Shown piece by piece: positions 1 through 13,120 of a DNA stretch of 64,000 nucleotides (within the stretch, counting starts at the first letter, position 1; each line of letters starts with the position of its first letter). Location: NCBI GenBank assembly GCA_963682055.1, contig OY821750.1:9302501-9366500 (forward strand), given 5' to 3'. The position numbers were made by a program, and so were the translations under genes. The notes under the pieces are model-generated. The model saw only the letters and a program-made list of their open reading frames with translations. It made no database searches and was not told the DNA's origin. The stretch comes from Primula veris (taxonomy: Eukaryota; Streptophyta; Magnoliopsida; Ericales; Primulaceae).

Positions 1-2639
1 CTGAGAATATATTTCACGATTAATCCGAAATTCATGCCATTAATGCTCACTTTGAAAGACGAGTATGTGTAAAGATCACGAAATGGACTCGTAGAATTCT
101 TTTAAAGAATTGAAGGAGTTATTGTGGACTTATCCAACCATAAGACGGACCAAAAATATAAATGGTTATGGTTGATGCATCGACAATTTGGTCACATTTT
201 AATGTTGTCCACATAAATGCAGCACTTTCCAAACTTTTAGCCCTATCATTAAGTTGATGGCTCATTATCCGGATTATCATGAAAAGTCTAGTCGACTTGA
301 TAATTCCGAAGAGTAAAAATCGAAATTTTGATTTAAATTACTTGTGTTTGGAAATTGAAATTGAACATCATGTCGATTATGTTCAGACCCAAATGGACTC
401 ACGGAAATTTTGATGATGTGACTGCAAATGATTGCACACATTTCTTGGTCTTGCGCACCAAGATTTATATTTCCGTATGGGGTTATCCTATTTTGCTGCA
501 TTAGTCCGTCATGAGGCCCATAGACACTCAAACACCATATGCGTACCAGCTGGTTACTGGTTATGAGCCAGAAGTCTCATATTAACGCGTGTTTGGAGTG
601 CTTAATTAATATTTTGATTGAGCCGCTATAGCGTTCAAAATATGGACCTCTGAAGGGCACATAAGTCGATTATGAATCCCATACCTATCATTTGATAGAG
701 TAACCTTGGCAAGCGATCTCTTTACCACATGATATGCGAAAGTGACATCGGTAAGATTGTTCTCCCCATCGTTAGGGGAAGATTTGCACGTTACCGTTGA
801 TAAGGAACGACGTGAAGTAACGTGGCAAAACCCACTCGGTCTTAGCTTGATCCCCAAAACTGCACTTTGTGATAAGTAAGTGCATAGACTCCCTCAAGTC
901 TAACTAAATGCCAGACGCATTTAATGACTTTATGAGATGTTACGAGATCATTTATACCTACTGCAAAATGCTTGCAAGGATAGACGTCCATGTCGGACGC
1001 CGTGTTCCTGTCGTAACACGTTGCTTTGGCCGAACCCGCCAAGCAAAGGACGCTGCCGTCGGCCGTCAAATCTGTCGTCCTTCCCAAGATACGAGAAAGT
1101 TGACCGGTTCCAAATTCGTTCAGCCCCAGAGGTGTTGAAATGAAACTCATTTGTCGCACGAGATTATAAAAGAGCAAGGAGATGTGTGATTTCCTCCTCA
1201 TCCTAAGAATCTTGAAATATCTGTCGATCATGATATCTTAGATGATATTGAAGCGAAACTAGACTGTCATTGATTACTTGTTCATATATTCGGTGACGAC
1301 TGATTATATGAGCAAATTATGACAGGGAACCATGTACCGTTGCCTGAAGTCAACGTAGAATAGACTGGACTAATGGAAACTTACAATCCAAGTAGACTCC
1401 TTAGCGAAAGTGTGTTCGGACCTGTAGCTCCAACACCACCAATGTTAAACGAGTTCGTTTATTTGGTTATTTGTAAGGAAAAGTGATGAGAATAATGAGA
1501 TTGTAGAATGCTCGACTAGTAGCGCAAGGCTTCTCTCACACCTTGGAATTGATTACGAGATGGTTGATTTCCTCGTAATGGACGTTATAAAGGTCCCCTA
1601 CTTTATCAGTTTAGTAGTTTCTGAAAAACTGATTATGCAGCATGTGATTGTGGTCACTGTTTTATCTCCATGGGGATTTAGACAAAGAGATATAGATGAA
1701 GGTCCCTGTGTGACTTCATAATGCTTGAATCAAGTATTTCCTAACCACGGAACATGATCTCAATTAAATGAGACGTTCACTATATGGATTAATATAATCC
1801 GAGCGGATGTGGTATACCCGCCTAAGTGAGTACTTGATCAGCTTGGGATACTTGAACAAGTATTATGCCCTTGCGTATTTTATTATGCGACCCATTTTTG
1901 GATTTGCCTTCGAGATGAAGGATCTTGGGAAGACACGGTAGTGACTCGGCCTGATGATCGAGTCCCGTAAAGATTATATCTAAGTCCATGATTCAGACTA
2001 CACCCAGAAGGTGTTATGACGTTTTAGTCATTATGACACTAAGTCGTCAGATTCTTCCATGATCATTCGATATCTAGATATTGATATAGACCCTGTCCGT
2101 CCCTGATGAGACGACAAAGAGATATTGAACCATGATGTTCATATCTAAGTACAATAAGCGCATCATTGTACTTGGTCTAATGTACTAGGACGAACATCTT
2201 GTCTGCTGTGAATGGTATAGCTCGACACAGCATCGCGCAAACACGCTGCCATCGAAATGGGATAAAAGAAATTTTCCCATTACCTTAAGTTAACTGTGGA
2301 TGAGGGCTTGTCTTATCCCATTTTGCATCATCGAGTGTACCTATCCCCTTCGGTATTCGAATTAACGCAACCCTTTTTGGGTTATACCGATGCTGGTTAC
2401 TTATCAGACCCGCATAAGGGATAATCCTAACATGGTATGTCTTTACCATTAGGAATAAGGCGATATCTTGGAGGTTTTGGAATGACTCCAAACAAATCAC
2501 TCTGATCTCGTGCTCTATGAGACGACTAGAGAGTGTATATGTCTCATGATCCAGATAAAACACTTGTCATAGAAGACAACTTGTTGTTATCGATCAAGAG
2601 AAAAATGACTAGATTATGCTATTTAGCATTTTTTGCCGA

Positions 2640-3345
2640 AATAAATCTTCACATATGAAGTTTAAGAGCATCCAGTTGAATGGTTGTTCTATTCCATGTT
2701 AGATTTTCTTGCATCCAGTCGTTTGCAAGTAAATGAAGCATCCAGTCGAATACTCGTACTCTTTATTGAAATATGAAATCCTTGCACACAGTCGTATGCA
2801 AGTGAGGGGGAGCATACAGGTGAATGTTTATTGCACTAATTACTACTTAGTCGAAATCTTCGCACCCTGCCGTATGCAAGTGAGGGGGAGCATCCAGTCG
2901 CATGCTCGTGTACTCTTTTTGTCCTTAGACCAAGGTTTTTTTCCCATTGGGTTTTCCTTGGCAAGGTTTTTAGCGAGACACGTTCCCATCATATCTCACT
3001 TAAGATTGCCGAAATTAGGGGGAGTATCCTGTTGTATACTTCTTACCACTGTGTACTCTTTTGTCCTTCGACTAGAGGTTTTTCGCACTGGGTTTACTCT
3101 AGCAAGGTTTTGATGAGGCACCTGTTTTGTGGTTGATCTCTACTACTACCATTGTTGCACTCTTTTTCCTTCGATCAGAGATTTTTCCATTGGGTTTGCT
3201 CTAGCAAGGTTTTGATGAGGCACACTGTTTTGTGGTTAGTTAATTACATGATATTTCGGCCTATATCATTCGGCTACACAGTTTCTCCTAGGTACCAGTT
3301 TTGTCCCACACTGGGTTTTCCGTCCCTAAGGTTTTTATGTGTTTA
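2640..3345 (+). repeat. Internally repeated 3' region of the copia relic
   Basis: Two repeat types are visible. The first is a unit beginning with a gcatccagt(c)gaatg-like sequence, followed by a variant of cagtcgtatgcaagtgaggg, seen several times between 2668 and 2905. The second is a ~70-base unit with a CT-rich start, a ggttttt-containing middle and a gcaaggttttt end, at about 2910-2980, 3050-3120 and 3158-3225, with a partial copy near 3300-3335. It sits between RNase H and the polypurine tract, where some plant copia lineages carry a non-pol region of this kind. Confidence 0.6.
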
Positions 3346-3404
3346 GCACTGCGAATGAACTCGACTCACATCGACAGCATGAAGACGAAGAAATCAAGAC
3401 GTCC

Positions 3405-3414
3405 AAAGGGGGAG
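3405..3414 (+). other. Polypurine tract of the copia relic
   Basis: The purine run aaagggggag directly precedes the LTR start at 3415. This is the usual plus-strand primer site of an LTR retrotransposon. Confidence 0.75.
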
Positions 3415-3641
3415 TGTTGTATGATATTATTGGGCATCTTGGGCCTTACTCTATTGGGCCTATCTTGGGCTTTCCTAGCATATGTAACCCTACCCTCTAT
3501 TATATAAAGAGGATCAGTGGTCTTTTGATGTATCTCCCTCTATAATCATATTAAACACTTTGTCTGTTGTTTCTCATACCTCTCTCTATATCTATACATA
3601 TCTCTATATATATCTATAACGAGCTAATATGTCACACAACA
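3415..3641 (+). mobile_element. 3' LTR of the copia relic
   Basis: A 227-base LTR that starts TGTTG and ends CAACA, so the termini are inverted as expected for copia. It directly follows the polypurine tract. A TATA-like tattatataaagagg lies at about 3497-3511, suiting the U3/R promoter. The matching 5' LTR is not in the window, so target duplication and age cannot be judged. From 3642 to 3885 I see only AT-rich sequence. Confidence 0.75.
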
Positions 3642-3885
3642 ACTATGTTTTTGTTTTTATTTTGGATTTTTAATAAAGAGAGTAGAGAAAAGGTAAAATA
3701 GGGTTTCAAAACAAGCCTAGAAACGACCTGCTCTTGATACCAATGATGAAACTTGAGAGAAATACAAGAAAAATGGGAGAAAAAGAGATGAAAGCAACCT
3801 TTAAAGTAAGAGACAAAGGAGACTAGGGCTTTATTTATAGTTCTAGCCCCTGCACCGATTATTCAAGCATGAAATGATTTATTTA

Positions 3886-5370
3886 TAGTTTATTTTGTAC
3901 CACAAAAAATCTTTTAGTGTATCTAATAAAGCAAGTTCTCGACCACCTCTTCCATTGCTATCCATATATGACGGATTCAAATCCTTTGATCTTCATGGAT
4001 TAATTAATTAGATCTTCTAACTGTAAGATTTCAATATTGATGTTGACCTATATGTCGTAAGATATATGAGATTTATAGGTATTTAATTTATACCTGCTCA
4101 AGAAAAATAACTATGATGGTCTAAGTTGCAACGATACGAGTATGATACCAGTCCGGCGATATAGTGAAAGTGGAATTTTTTGGAGACAGTACAACCAGGG
4201 ATCTTAATGAAAGTTTTTAAAAACTGGATGGGATATCTGTAATTTACTAAACTTTGATGGGTTATTTGTTATTATGTATATGTATATTTTTCAAAATTGA
4301 GGGTCTTAATGTATCTTTTAGAAAAGCAATGGATTTTTATAGATACAGTGAAACTTGAACGATAATCTGTGTTTTAATATTCAGTACAACTTGCATGTAA
4401 ATCTGGCATATCTGAAAATGTAGATTTTATTAGGGGGACTTTAAAAAATTAAAAATTAGGAGGGATAATTACTATTTTGAGATAGTGTGAAAACTAATTA
4501 CCATTAAATGATATTTCACCTCTTGCGTTCCTAGATTCTCGGTTTCCGCTTCTAATTATCCGCTTTCGATTATTTTATGTGTAAAATTAGGGTTTTTCTT
4601 GTTTATATTTTGGTTTCCCACTTCCGATCATTCCTATATTGTCGACCAGGAATGACCTGAATAAGTGCAGTAGGTGCTAGACACACACATAAGTGAAACG
4701 CCACCGTTCTGTCATACCATTACTATTTTAAAAAAAAGTATGATTATCCCGATATAATTAAATCAAATATCATATTTTCAGAAAAAACTATAAAGATTAA
4801 TATGAACAACAGTTTATAAAAGGCCCCGATTTCTTTTATACACCGAAAATAAAAACTTTAAAGACGGTCATGCTGTCAACTTTGGTTTCACCCTTGGGGC
4901 TCAAGTGGTCAAACTCATTTCAAAGTACCTTCAAAGTACTTTGTGATTAGAGAATCTCCATCAATGGCTATAAGAGCTCAACTGGTGTCAATACATTAAA
5001 TGGTTACTTTAAGAGCATGTTTATTGGTATTTTGATTTAATCTACTCTTCGTTTATATGGAGCGATGAGTTAAGTTTATCGATTTGTTGTTTTATAGTGC
5101 CGATTTACCTTAACTTTTAAAAATATATATAATATTAAGTTTTGAATGCTATTGTAATTACTAAATAAGTCATAACAATTTTGAATGTTATTGCAAATAG
5201 GTCATAACAGTTATAATTATAATTAACAACTAAAATCTTTAGTAAAATTTAAATAACATAAAAATAAACATTCATTTCATTAATTAATAAAATAGTATAT
5301 CAATAAAAAAAAATTACATCAATTAAAAATGAAAATCACATTAATTAAAAATAAAAACTATATCAATTAA
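3886..5370. repeat. Dispersed repeat, copy A (with a Harbinger left end)
   Basis: Closely matches copies B (5371-6490) and C (22119 onward) at base level across ~1.1 kb. The head resembles a tRNA-like promoter: an A-box-like stretch containing aataaagcaag, and a B-box-like ggattcaaatcc about 50 bases later. From about 5025 it runs into the same terminal sequence (gagcatgtttattggta) that starts the Harbinger element at 23228, and stops at 5370. The A/C homology therefore includes the start of an inserted Harbinger element. No coding region recognised. Confidence 0.75.
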
Positions 5371-6490
5371 TCCTTACATTGCTAGCCATATATGTCGGAT
5401 TCAAATCCTTTGATCTTCATGGATTAATTAATTGAATCTTCTACCTGTATGATTTCAATATTAATGTTGACCTATATGTCGTAAGATATATAGGTATTTA
5501 ATCTATACCCGCTCAAGAAAAATAACTATGATGGTCTAAGTTGCAACGATACGGGTATGATACCGGCCCGGTGAAATAGTGAAAGTGGAATTTTTCGGAT
5601 TCAGTACAACCAGGGGTCTTAATGAAAGTTTTTAAAAACTGGATGGGATATCTGTAATTTACTAAACTTTGATGGGCTATTTGTTATTCTGTATGTGTAT
5701 ATTTTTCAAAATTGAGGGTCTTAATGTATCTTTTAGAAAAGCAATGGATTTTTATAGATACAATGAAACATGAACGATAATCTGTGTTTTAATATTCAGT
5801 ACAACTTGCATGTAAATCTCGCATATCTGGAAATGTAGATTTTATTAGGGGGACTTTAAAAAAATAAAAATTAGGTGGGATTAGATAGTGTGAAAACTAA
5901 TTACCATTAAATGATATTTCACCTATTGCGTTCCAAGATTCTCGATTTCCGCTTCTAATTATCCGCTTCCTATTATTTTTATGTATAAATTTAGGGTTTT
6001 TCTTGTTTATAGTTTCGTTTCTTACTTCCGATTCATGTAGTGTCGATCAGAGGTGACCTGAATAAGTACAGTAGGTGCCACACACACAGAGAGATAAGTG
6101 AAATGTCACCGTTCTGTTATGCCATTACTATTTTTTTTTTAAATATGATTATCACGATATAATTGAATCAAATATCATATTTTCAGAAAGAACTATAAAG
6201 ATTAATACGAACAACAGTTGATAAATGGCCCCGATTTCTTTTATACACCGAAAATAAAAACTTTAAAGACGGTCATGCTGTCAACTTTGGTTTCACCCTT
6301 GGGGGCTCAAGGGGTCAAACTCATTTCAAAGTACCTTCAAAGTACTTTGTGATTAGAGAATCTCCATCAATGGCTATAAGAGCTCAACTGGTGTCAATAC
6401 ATTAAATGGTTACTTCAAGAGCATGTTTATCGGTATTTTGATTGAATGTACTCTTGGTTTTATATGGAGCGATGAGTTAAGTCTATCGAT
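5371..6490. repeat. Dispersed repeat, copy B, in tandem with copy A
   Basis: Starts directly at the end of copy A but lacks the first ~50 bases of the unit, and follows copies A and C at high similarity. It contains the Harbinger-type terminus (gagcatgtttatcggta) near 6419 and breaks off ~65 bases later near 6490. Between 6491 and 6948 I see no further homology; that stretch is read as intron ahead of the first visible HLB1 exon. Confidence 0.75.
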
Positions 6491-9400
6491 GTAATCGAAG
6501 TGTGTGCATTAAAACACAAATTAAAGAGACTTCTAAGATAGGTCTGCTGGGCTTGGACTTTTATTTACTAATTACTAGTCAGCTAAATAAAGGTACAAAG
6601 ATCATTATATGGAAGACATCAGAAATTTCCATTTTTATTAAATATTTGCATAAATACAGAACTGATATTTGGAACTAATGTAAATAATTGCAGAATGTAT
6701 TTAGCTAAACTGTAAACCAGTCTTGATAACCGGTCTGAAATGGTAATTTGGATCCATTAGGAGTAACAGCTTTCTTTATTTTTCTTTGTGAACTCAATAA
6801 AGGTTTTCTTGTCCTTTTTTTTCCGAAAAATTTCTCTTCAAGCTCTGTTTTTGTGGATTGTTTTTTCGACTTTTGAGAAACGTGTTTTGGGATATGTTGA
6901 TGGCTATGTAAATTTATCATGAAAATGTTGTCTGATATTGCCTGGCAGATATGCAAGTGCAATAGAGAGAAATCCAGATGATTATGATGCCTTGTACAAT
7001 TGGGCCTTGGTGCTTCAGGTCTGTTGTCTTGATTGTGGAAATTATAAGCATTGTTTTCATACATCTACATTGCCAGTTTGTGACTTAAGAAATCAGTATC
7101 AGATCTTTTATTTTATAAGCTTTGTCATTATTATTAATACTACAGTATTATTGTTATTGTTATACTATATTATTACTGTTAACTTCAGTCTTCACAGAGA
7201 ATATTAACACAAAGTTTTACATTGGAATATACTAACTACTTTAAGTTTTCTTTCTAATATGTTAGTTGCGGAATTTTACCTTCATTTTGACCTGCTTTTC
7301 ATCATCACTTTCTTATGAAATTGGATCATTATTAGCATGGGTATGCATAAGGATTTAATTTGTGTTGGAATTTCATAATGTAATTGATGGAATTGTCCCA
7401 CATCACTTGAGCATTATCAAAGCCGAGTCTTAATATATGTCACTCTCATTCCTTACTAATAAGTCTTTTAGTGGGGAATGGACGGGCTTCTACAGTAATT
7501 GATCTTAAACAAGTAATAAACAATTATTTTTGGACGGATTTTCTGTATACTTCTGAATGCAAAGGAATTTTACAAGGATAAAGACTGGAATCTTAAATAC
7601 TGGAATCGCATCTCAAATGTAAAAAAGTTCAAAATATAATAGCTCCATTGTTTTTGACGCCCTAATGAACTTGGAGAAAGGCTCTTTAGACTGCTCTCTC
7701 TTCCCAGTAATTACAACAGGGACCCTCAGTTTCCCTTCTTTGCACTATCCTTGGATTTCTCTGTTGATCAACACTTGACACCATTCACTTGTCGTACTTG
7801 TACTTATTTTTGCTTCTTCTATTCTTGCTTTTGACCTCAAAATGATATCTCGCCTTATATTGCTATATAATCTAAAAATCATCACGTGCAATCAATATCT
7901 TTATGCAGGAAAGTGCTGATAATGTTGGTCCAGAATCTGGTTCATCTGCTAAAGATGCTTTGCTTGAAGAAGCATGCAAAAAATATGAGGAGTCCACTCG
8001 TCTTTGTCCTACCCTTCATGATGTATGTATATTGATTTAATTATTTGGTCACTTTAAGCTTGCCGTGATGATAGACCTGCAAATAAATATTAGTTGTGGA
8101 TTCGTGTCTTTGTATTTACTTATTTGATTATTTTATAACTATCTTGCCTTCAAATATTCACGAGACGACCTTGCTGATTTCTGACAATATAAGAAAGTTT
8201 AATTCATTAAGAGAATAGTTATGTAGATAGTCCAATCTCCAACAGGACACCTGTGTCGTAGTGGATAAGTATGTGTCTTATAGAACTCTTTTAAAGTTCA
8301 ATTAAAGAATGCTTTTTGGGAAGAATCAGAATGGGGAGAAATACTCTTTTCAAATTATTAGAAATTTCCGAATCATCTTCTACAAATATCCAAGTGTGTA
8401 AACATATTTCAAATTCTCCCCACCCTCCTCTTGAGGATTGATAGACTTATGTGAGGGGTTTACGATAGTGAATGTCATATGTGAGTACAAATGAATCCTA
8501 AATCCTTTTTTGTTAAATAAAGATTATACCTGATCTGTCATTCCTGCTATCATCATCAATTGCCAGGCATTTTATAATCGGGCAATAGCAATCTCTGATA
8601 GAGCAAAAATGCGTGGTAGAACAAAGGAGGCTGAAGAACTATGGAAGCAGGTTTTACTTTTATTTCATTTCTATATGCTTTCGTGTTCTGTACTTTAATC
8701 TCCAGAGTATTTCAGTTATGTGATGCTATTTGATTCCATCCTTGAAAAAGCATGGCAGATATGTTGATAAATTAATTATTTTTTTTATTACAGGCTACAT
8801 ATAACTACGAAAGAGCAGTTCAGCTTAACTGGAATACTCCCCAGGTACGTATTTAAGAACATGATTGAGTCCGTCTTTATGTATTTTTAAAGAAAATTCA
8901 GAATGGTACTCATCATATTCTCATTTTCCTTTAGTTCTGTCTTCTAATTCCTATATCCTTTTTCAGGCACTCAACAACTGGGGATTGGCTCTTCAGGTAT
9001 GTAAAATAAATTGTCTAGCAAACCAGCTTATATGTTGTAACTAGTAACTAGTAACTACTAGCTCTTATCAATCTTTAATTGTTGAATAGGTTTTTTGCTC
9101 GAACTTTTTTATCTATTTATACTTTTACTGAAATTATTAGGAGCTGAGTGCAATTGTTCCTGCAAGAGAAAAGCAAACCATTGTTAAAGCTGCTATTAAT
9201 AAGGTACCGAAAGATATTTCAGATTCAGTGTGTGTTCGCCATAAGTTACTTGGCTTATGATTTTGATACCTATCTCTTGCTTTCACAATGCCAGTTTCGT
9301 GGGGCAATATCATTGCAATTCGATTTCCACAGAGCAATTTACAACCTGGGAACCGTTCTGGTAAGTCTTACCTTATTAGGGCTTATTTGGGTGGAGCTTT

Positions 9401-9809
9401 AAGTAATTAAGTTGTATTTTTATAATGCCAAAAAAGATGAGAATATCCAGCTGAACGTTTTTCGCTTATCCTCGCCAAAAAGCAGGAAATCTCGGCTTTT
9501 AAGCCGGTCAACGTATGAAGTCTAGTTTTTAAGCAAAACAGCAATAAAGCTGACTTTAAAAGTTGCAACCAAATAACACTTAATTAGCATCATTCTGACG
9601 TTCCTAAGTGTCCCTTCTCAGTTTATTCTACTTTTGAAGCCAAAAAAACCAAAACTCAACTTATATACTGCCTGTTTTTCGCAGTATGGATTAGCTGAGG
9701 ATATTTCAAGGATGGGTGGATCAGGCAGTGTAAAGGATGTCTCTCCTGATGAGTTATACAGTTTATCAGCAATTTATATTGCTGCTGCTCATGCATTGAA
9801 GCCATCTTA

Positions 9810-10158
9810 TGTTAGGCCGATCAGGCGAACAAAGAGAAAGACAGAAAGCTAAAACCGAACACACACACTATGATAACGGAGTTCATCCAAATTGGCTACG
9901 TATCCGGGCCGCTACACGTGGCACTTAATATTATTATAATGAGAATTACAATCTTAATCTAGCCTAATTACAAGCTATGATTCTCTCGCAAATAGAACTC
10001 TCTCACTTATAATATTTAAAAGGTGTTTGTGTAGGTGTAATTAAAATACAAGATATTGGGGCATATAAATAAAACACTTAGTGGGTCATATTACAATTCC
10101 AAGTGATGCGAGATAAATAGAAAATATGTCAAAACTCATTTGGCTCCACAACTTAACA
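9810..10158 (-). mobile_element. 3' LTR of the copia element in HLB1
   Basis: 349 bases. In element orientation it begins TGTTAAG and ends CCTAACA, giving TGTTA/TAACA inverted tips. It is preceded, in element sense, by the purine tract aagtgggagat (complement at 10159-10169). Its outer edge falls at the KPSY codons of HLB1, which fixes the insertion point on that side. Confidence 0.75.
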
Positions 10159-13120
10159 ATCTCCCACTTGGAGTCAAATGTCAAGTGATTCAAAAGAATT
10201 CTGATTATCCCCGACCACCAAACTCACTGTGCTCCACCGAGCAGAATGCTCCCATCGGTATCCTTGTATAGTAATTGTTACTCTTCAGAGTTACTCATTC
10301 TTCATGTAGCGGCGACCCTGAGTCTCAAGCTCGGAGTCCTACGGAGGTTGCACACAGCCTCAGTTTGTCGATTGTAACAGTCTTCGTTAGCATATCGGCG
10401 GGGTTTTTAGCTCCCTCAATATTTTCTAGCGCGAAGATTCCATCTTCTAGAACGTCCCGGATAAATTGGTAACGAATATGTATGTGTTTTGTGCGTAAAT
10501 GGAATACAGGATTCTTAGCTAGCTGAACTGCACTTTGACTATCACAGTGCAGAACTCCCTTTTCGGTTTTCTGACCGAGCTCGTTTAAGAAATCTTGCAA
10601 TCAAATCATCTCTTTGCTTGCTTCCGTCACCGCGACGTACTCAGCCTCTGTGGTCGACAATGCAACAATTTTTTTCAACTTAGATGTCCAACTCACAGCA
10701 GTACCACCGTAGGTACAAATACATCTCGTTGTGCTCTTTCGGCTGTCCAGATCACCGGCCATGTCAGCATCCACATAGCCGTGCAGGCCTTCCGAGATCT
10801 TTCGAAAACATAATGCCGAACTCACGGTACCCGAGAGATATCTCAATATCCACTTCACAGCTTCCCAATGGTGGTTACTCATGTAACGACTGACAACTCC
10901 CACTGCATGGGCAATTTCCGGTCTTGTACACACCATAGCGTACATCAAGCTACCAATTGCTGAAGCGTAGGGTATGTTCGACATACGATCCTTTCATTCC
11001 TCGTCTGAGGGTGATTGTTTCTTCGACAAGCTAAAGTGTGCGGCTAGCGGTGAGCCTACAGCCTTGGCTTCACGCATGCTAAATCGTGCCAACACTTTCT
11101 TCACATATTCGGCTTGTGACAGAAACAAAGACCCATCCCTTCCTCGGGAAATCCTCATACTGAGGATCTGATTTGCGGCACCCAAATCTTTCATCTCAAA
11201 CTGTTTCGCCAACTGTTGCTTCACCTTGTTAATCTCCACAAGGCTCGACCCGGCGAGCAACATGTCATCTACATATAAAAGTAGTATGACGTACGAAGAG
11301 TTCGCAAATCTCTTCACGAAACAGCAGTGATCGCTATCACTTCTTTCGAACCCGGTATTCACCATGAAACTGTCAAACTTCTTATACCACTGCCGTGGTG
11401 CTTGTTTTAGCCCGTACAAGCTCTTCTTCAGTTTGCAAACCAGTCTTTCTTTTTCCCTTCCGGCAAACCCTTCATGTTGTAGTATGTAAATTTCTTCTTC
11501 TAGATCTCCATGGAGAAATGCAGTTTTCACATCTAACTGCTCAAGATGAACATTCGTATTTACAACAATGCTCAACAATAGCCGAATAGTCGTCAACTTT
11601 ACGACTGGTGAGAAGATCTCGGTGTAGTCAATTCCTGGCTTTTGCTGAAACCCTTTGACTACTAATCGTGCCTTATACCGTTTCGAGCCATCTTGTTCCT
11701 CCTTTAGACGGAACACCCATTTGTTGCTCAGTGCCCTTTTCCCCTTGGGCAGTTCGGCTAACTGCCAAGTCACATTCTTCTCAAGTGACTTCATCTCATC
11801 CTTCATCGCGAGCTCCCACTTGCTCGAGTCTTTCAGCTCCAGAGCTTCCTCTCTACTTTCGGGCTCGCCTGCATCATTGAGTAATATGTAATGCAGGGAA
11901 GGAGAGTATCGGGCAGGAGGTCTCCTCTCGCGATGACCTCGGCCCAATTCAGGTCGAGGAGTTTGGGGCTCCTCCTCGTCCTCTTCAGCACTTGCTGGTA
12001 GGTTGTCGAGCACCACTGGCTCATCTTCAGTGTCATTTTCCAACTCTCTTGGAAACACATTCATGTCAACTATACCACTTTACTCGGACGGGAGCGCGTG
12101 TTCTTCCACCACCACATTTTGTCGATCTTTGTACAAAATGCTTTCGTTGAAGATGGCATCCTTACTGCGAATGATCTTCTTTGTTTGACCATCCCAGAAG
12201 CGATATCTGAACTCAGCTCCACTGTACCACACAAAGTAACACACTTTGGATTTCGAGTCAAACTTGGTACGATCATTTATATCGACATGGATATATGACA
12301 GACAACCGAACACTCGCAGGTGTTCATAAGAGATAGACTTTCCTATCCACTCTTCTTCGGGAATTCTCCTTTCTAATGGCACTGAGGGTCCGCGTTAATG
12401 AGGTAAACCGCCGTGCTTACTGCATGTGCCCACAAGGCTTTGGGCAACCCACTTTACAGTCTCATACTCCTAGCACGCTCATTGATTGTTCGGTTCATTC
12501 GCTCGGCCACGCCATTCTGCTGTGGCGTTCTTCGGATGGTCTTCTCCATTCGAATGCCTCTTTGAGCACAGAACTCTACGAACTTCGCATCAATGTACTC
12601 TCCGCCGTTATCGGACCTCAAACATTTGACTTTATTCCCGGTCTCTAGTTCGACCATGGCCTTCCATTCTTGAAATTTCTTAAACACCTCAGACTTGTGT
12701 TTCAAGAAATAGACCCATGTTTTCCTCGTCGAATCATCGATGAAGGTCACATAGTACTGAGATCCTCCCAGTGAGGTTACTGGAGATGGTCCCCATACGT
12801 CTGAGTGGACTAGTGCTAGCTTCTCCTCCTTGGGAGATTTTCCACCTTTCCGGAAGCTCACTTTCTTCTGCTTTCCGAAGATGCAACATTCGCACATGTC
12901 GAGGTTGACAGACTTCAAGCCTGGAAGTTTACTGTCCTTCGCGAACACATTCATCCCCTTCTCACTCATGTGACCCAACCGTCGATGCCACAGTTCCGAG
13001 CAGTTTTGCGACACAGCTGTCGCAATTGTACGCTCCTCATCGGTCATGTACAGTGTACCGACCTTACTCACTCGGGCTATCACCATAGCTCCTCGTGAAA
13101 CTTTTCAAGCTCCACACCCT
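9810..13120 (-). mobile_element. 5'-truncated Tnt1-like copia element inside HLB1
   Basis: Minus-strand copia element. The 3' LTR is at the left (9810-10158), followed by RNase H (~10325-10984), reverse transcriptase (~10994-12064, with LHGDLEEEIY and LLYVDDM), the post-integrase region (~12080-12382), and integrase with the GAG-pre-integrase zinc motif (~12454-13086, WHRRLGHMSEKGM). Stops and frameshifts split the frame. Reading upstream past 13086, a Trp codon has become a stop, then homology fades near 13120. Gag, protease and the 5' LTR are missing. Its pol resembles that of the elements at 52-61 kb, but the LTR is different. Confidence 0.9.

Larger units (their letters stand above)
1..3414 (+). 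mobile_element. Ty1/copia retrotransposon relic (integrase, RT, RNase H, 3' region)
   Basis: Decayed copia polyprotein read on the plus strand across many stops and frameshifts. Recognisable pieces in order: integrase core near 245-310 (AHYPDY then RLDN); the post-integrase stretch near 545-680 (YQLVTGYEPE); reverse transcriptase near 1500-1720 (ARLVAQGFS, then DKEIYMKVP); and the RNase H region near 2380-2420 (GYTDAGYLSDPHK). The order integrase-RT-RNase H is diagnostic of copia. From ~2640 to 3400 lies a non-pol 3' stretch built of internal repeats. No open frame is long enough to be active. The 5' part (gag, 5' LTR) lies outside the window or is lost. The first ~240 bases are assigned only by continuity. 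Confidence 0.85.

Noticed and set aside
3960..4000. A true tRNA gene at the tRNA-like head of repeat A
   Set aside because: Only A- and B-box-like pieces are present; acceptor and anticodon stems do not form a cloverleaf by eye.
6705..7064. 119-codon minus-strand frame over the first visible HLB1 exon
   Set aside because: It is antisense to a well-supported exon with good splice sites.
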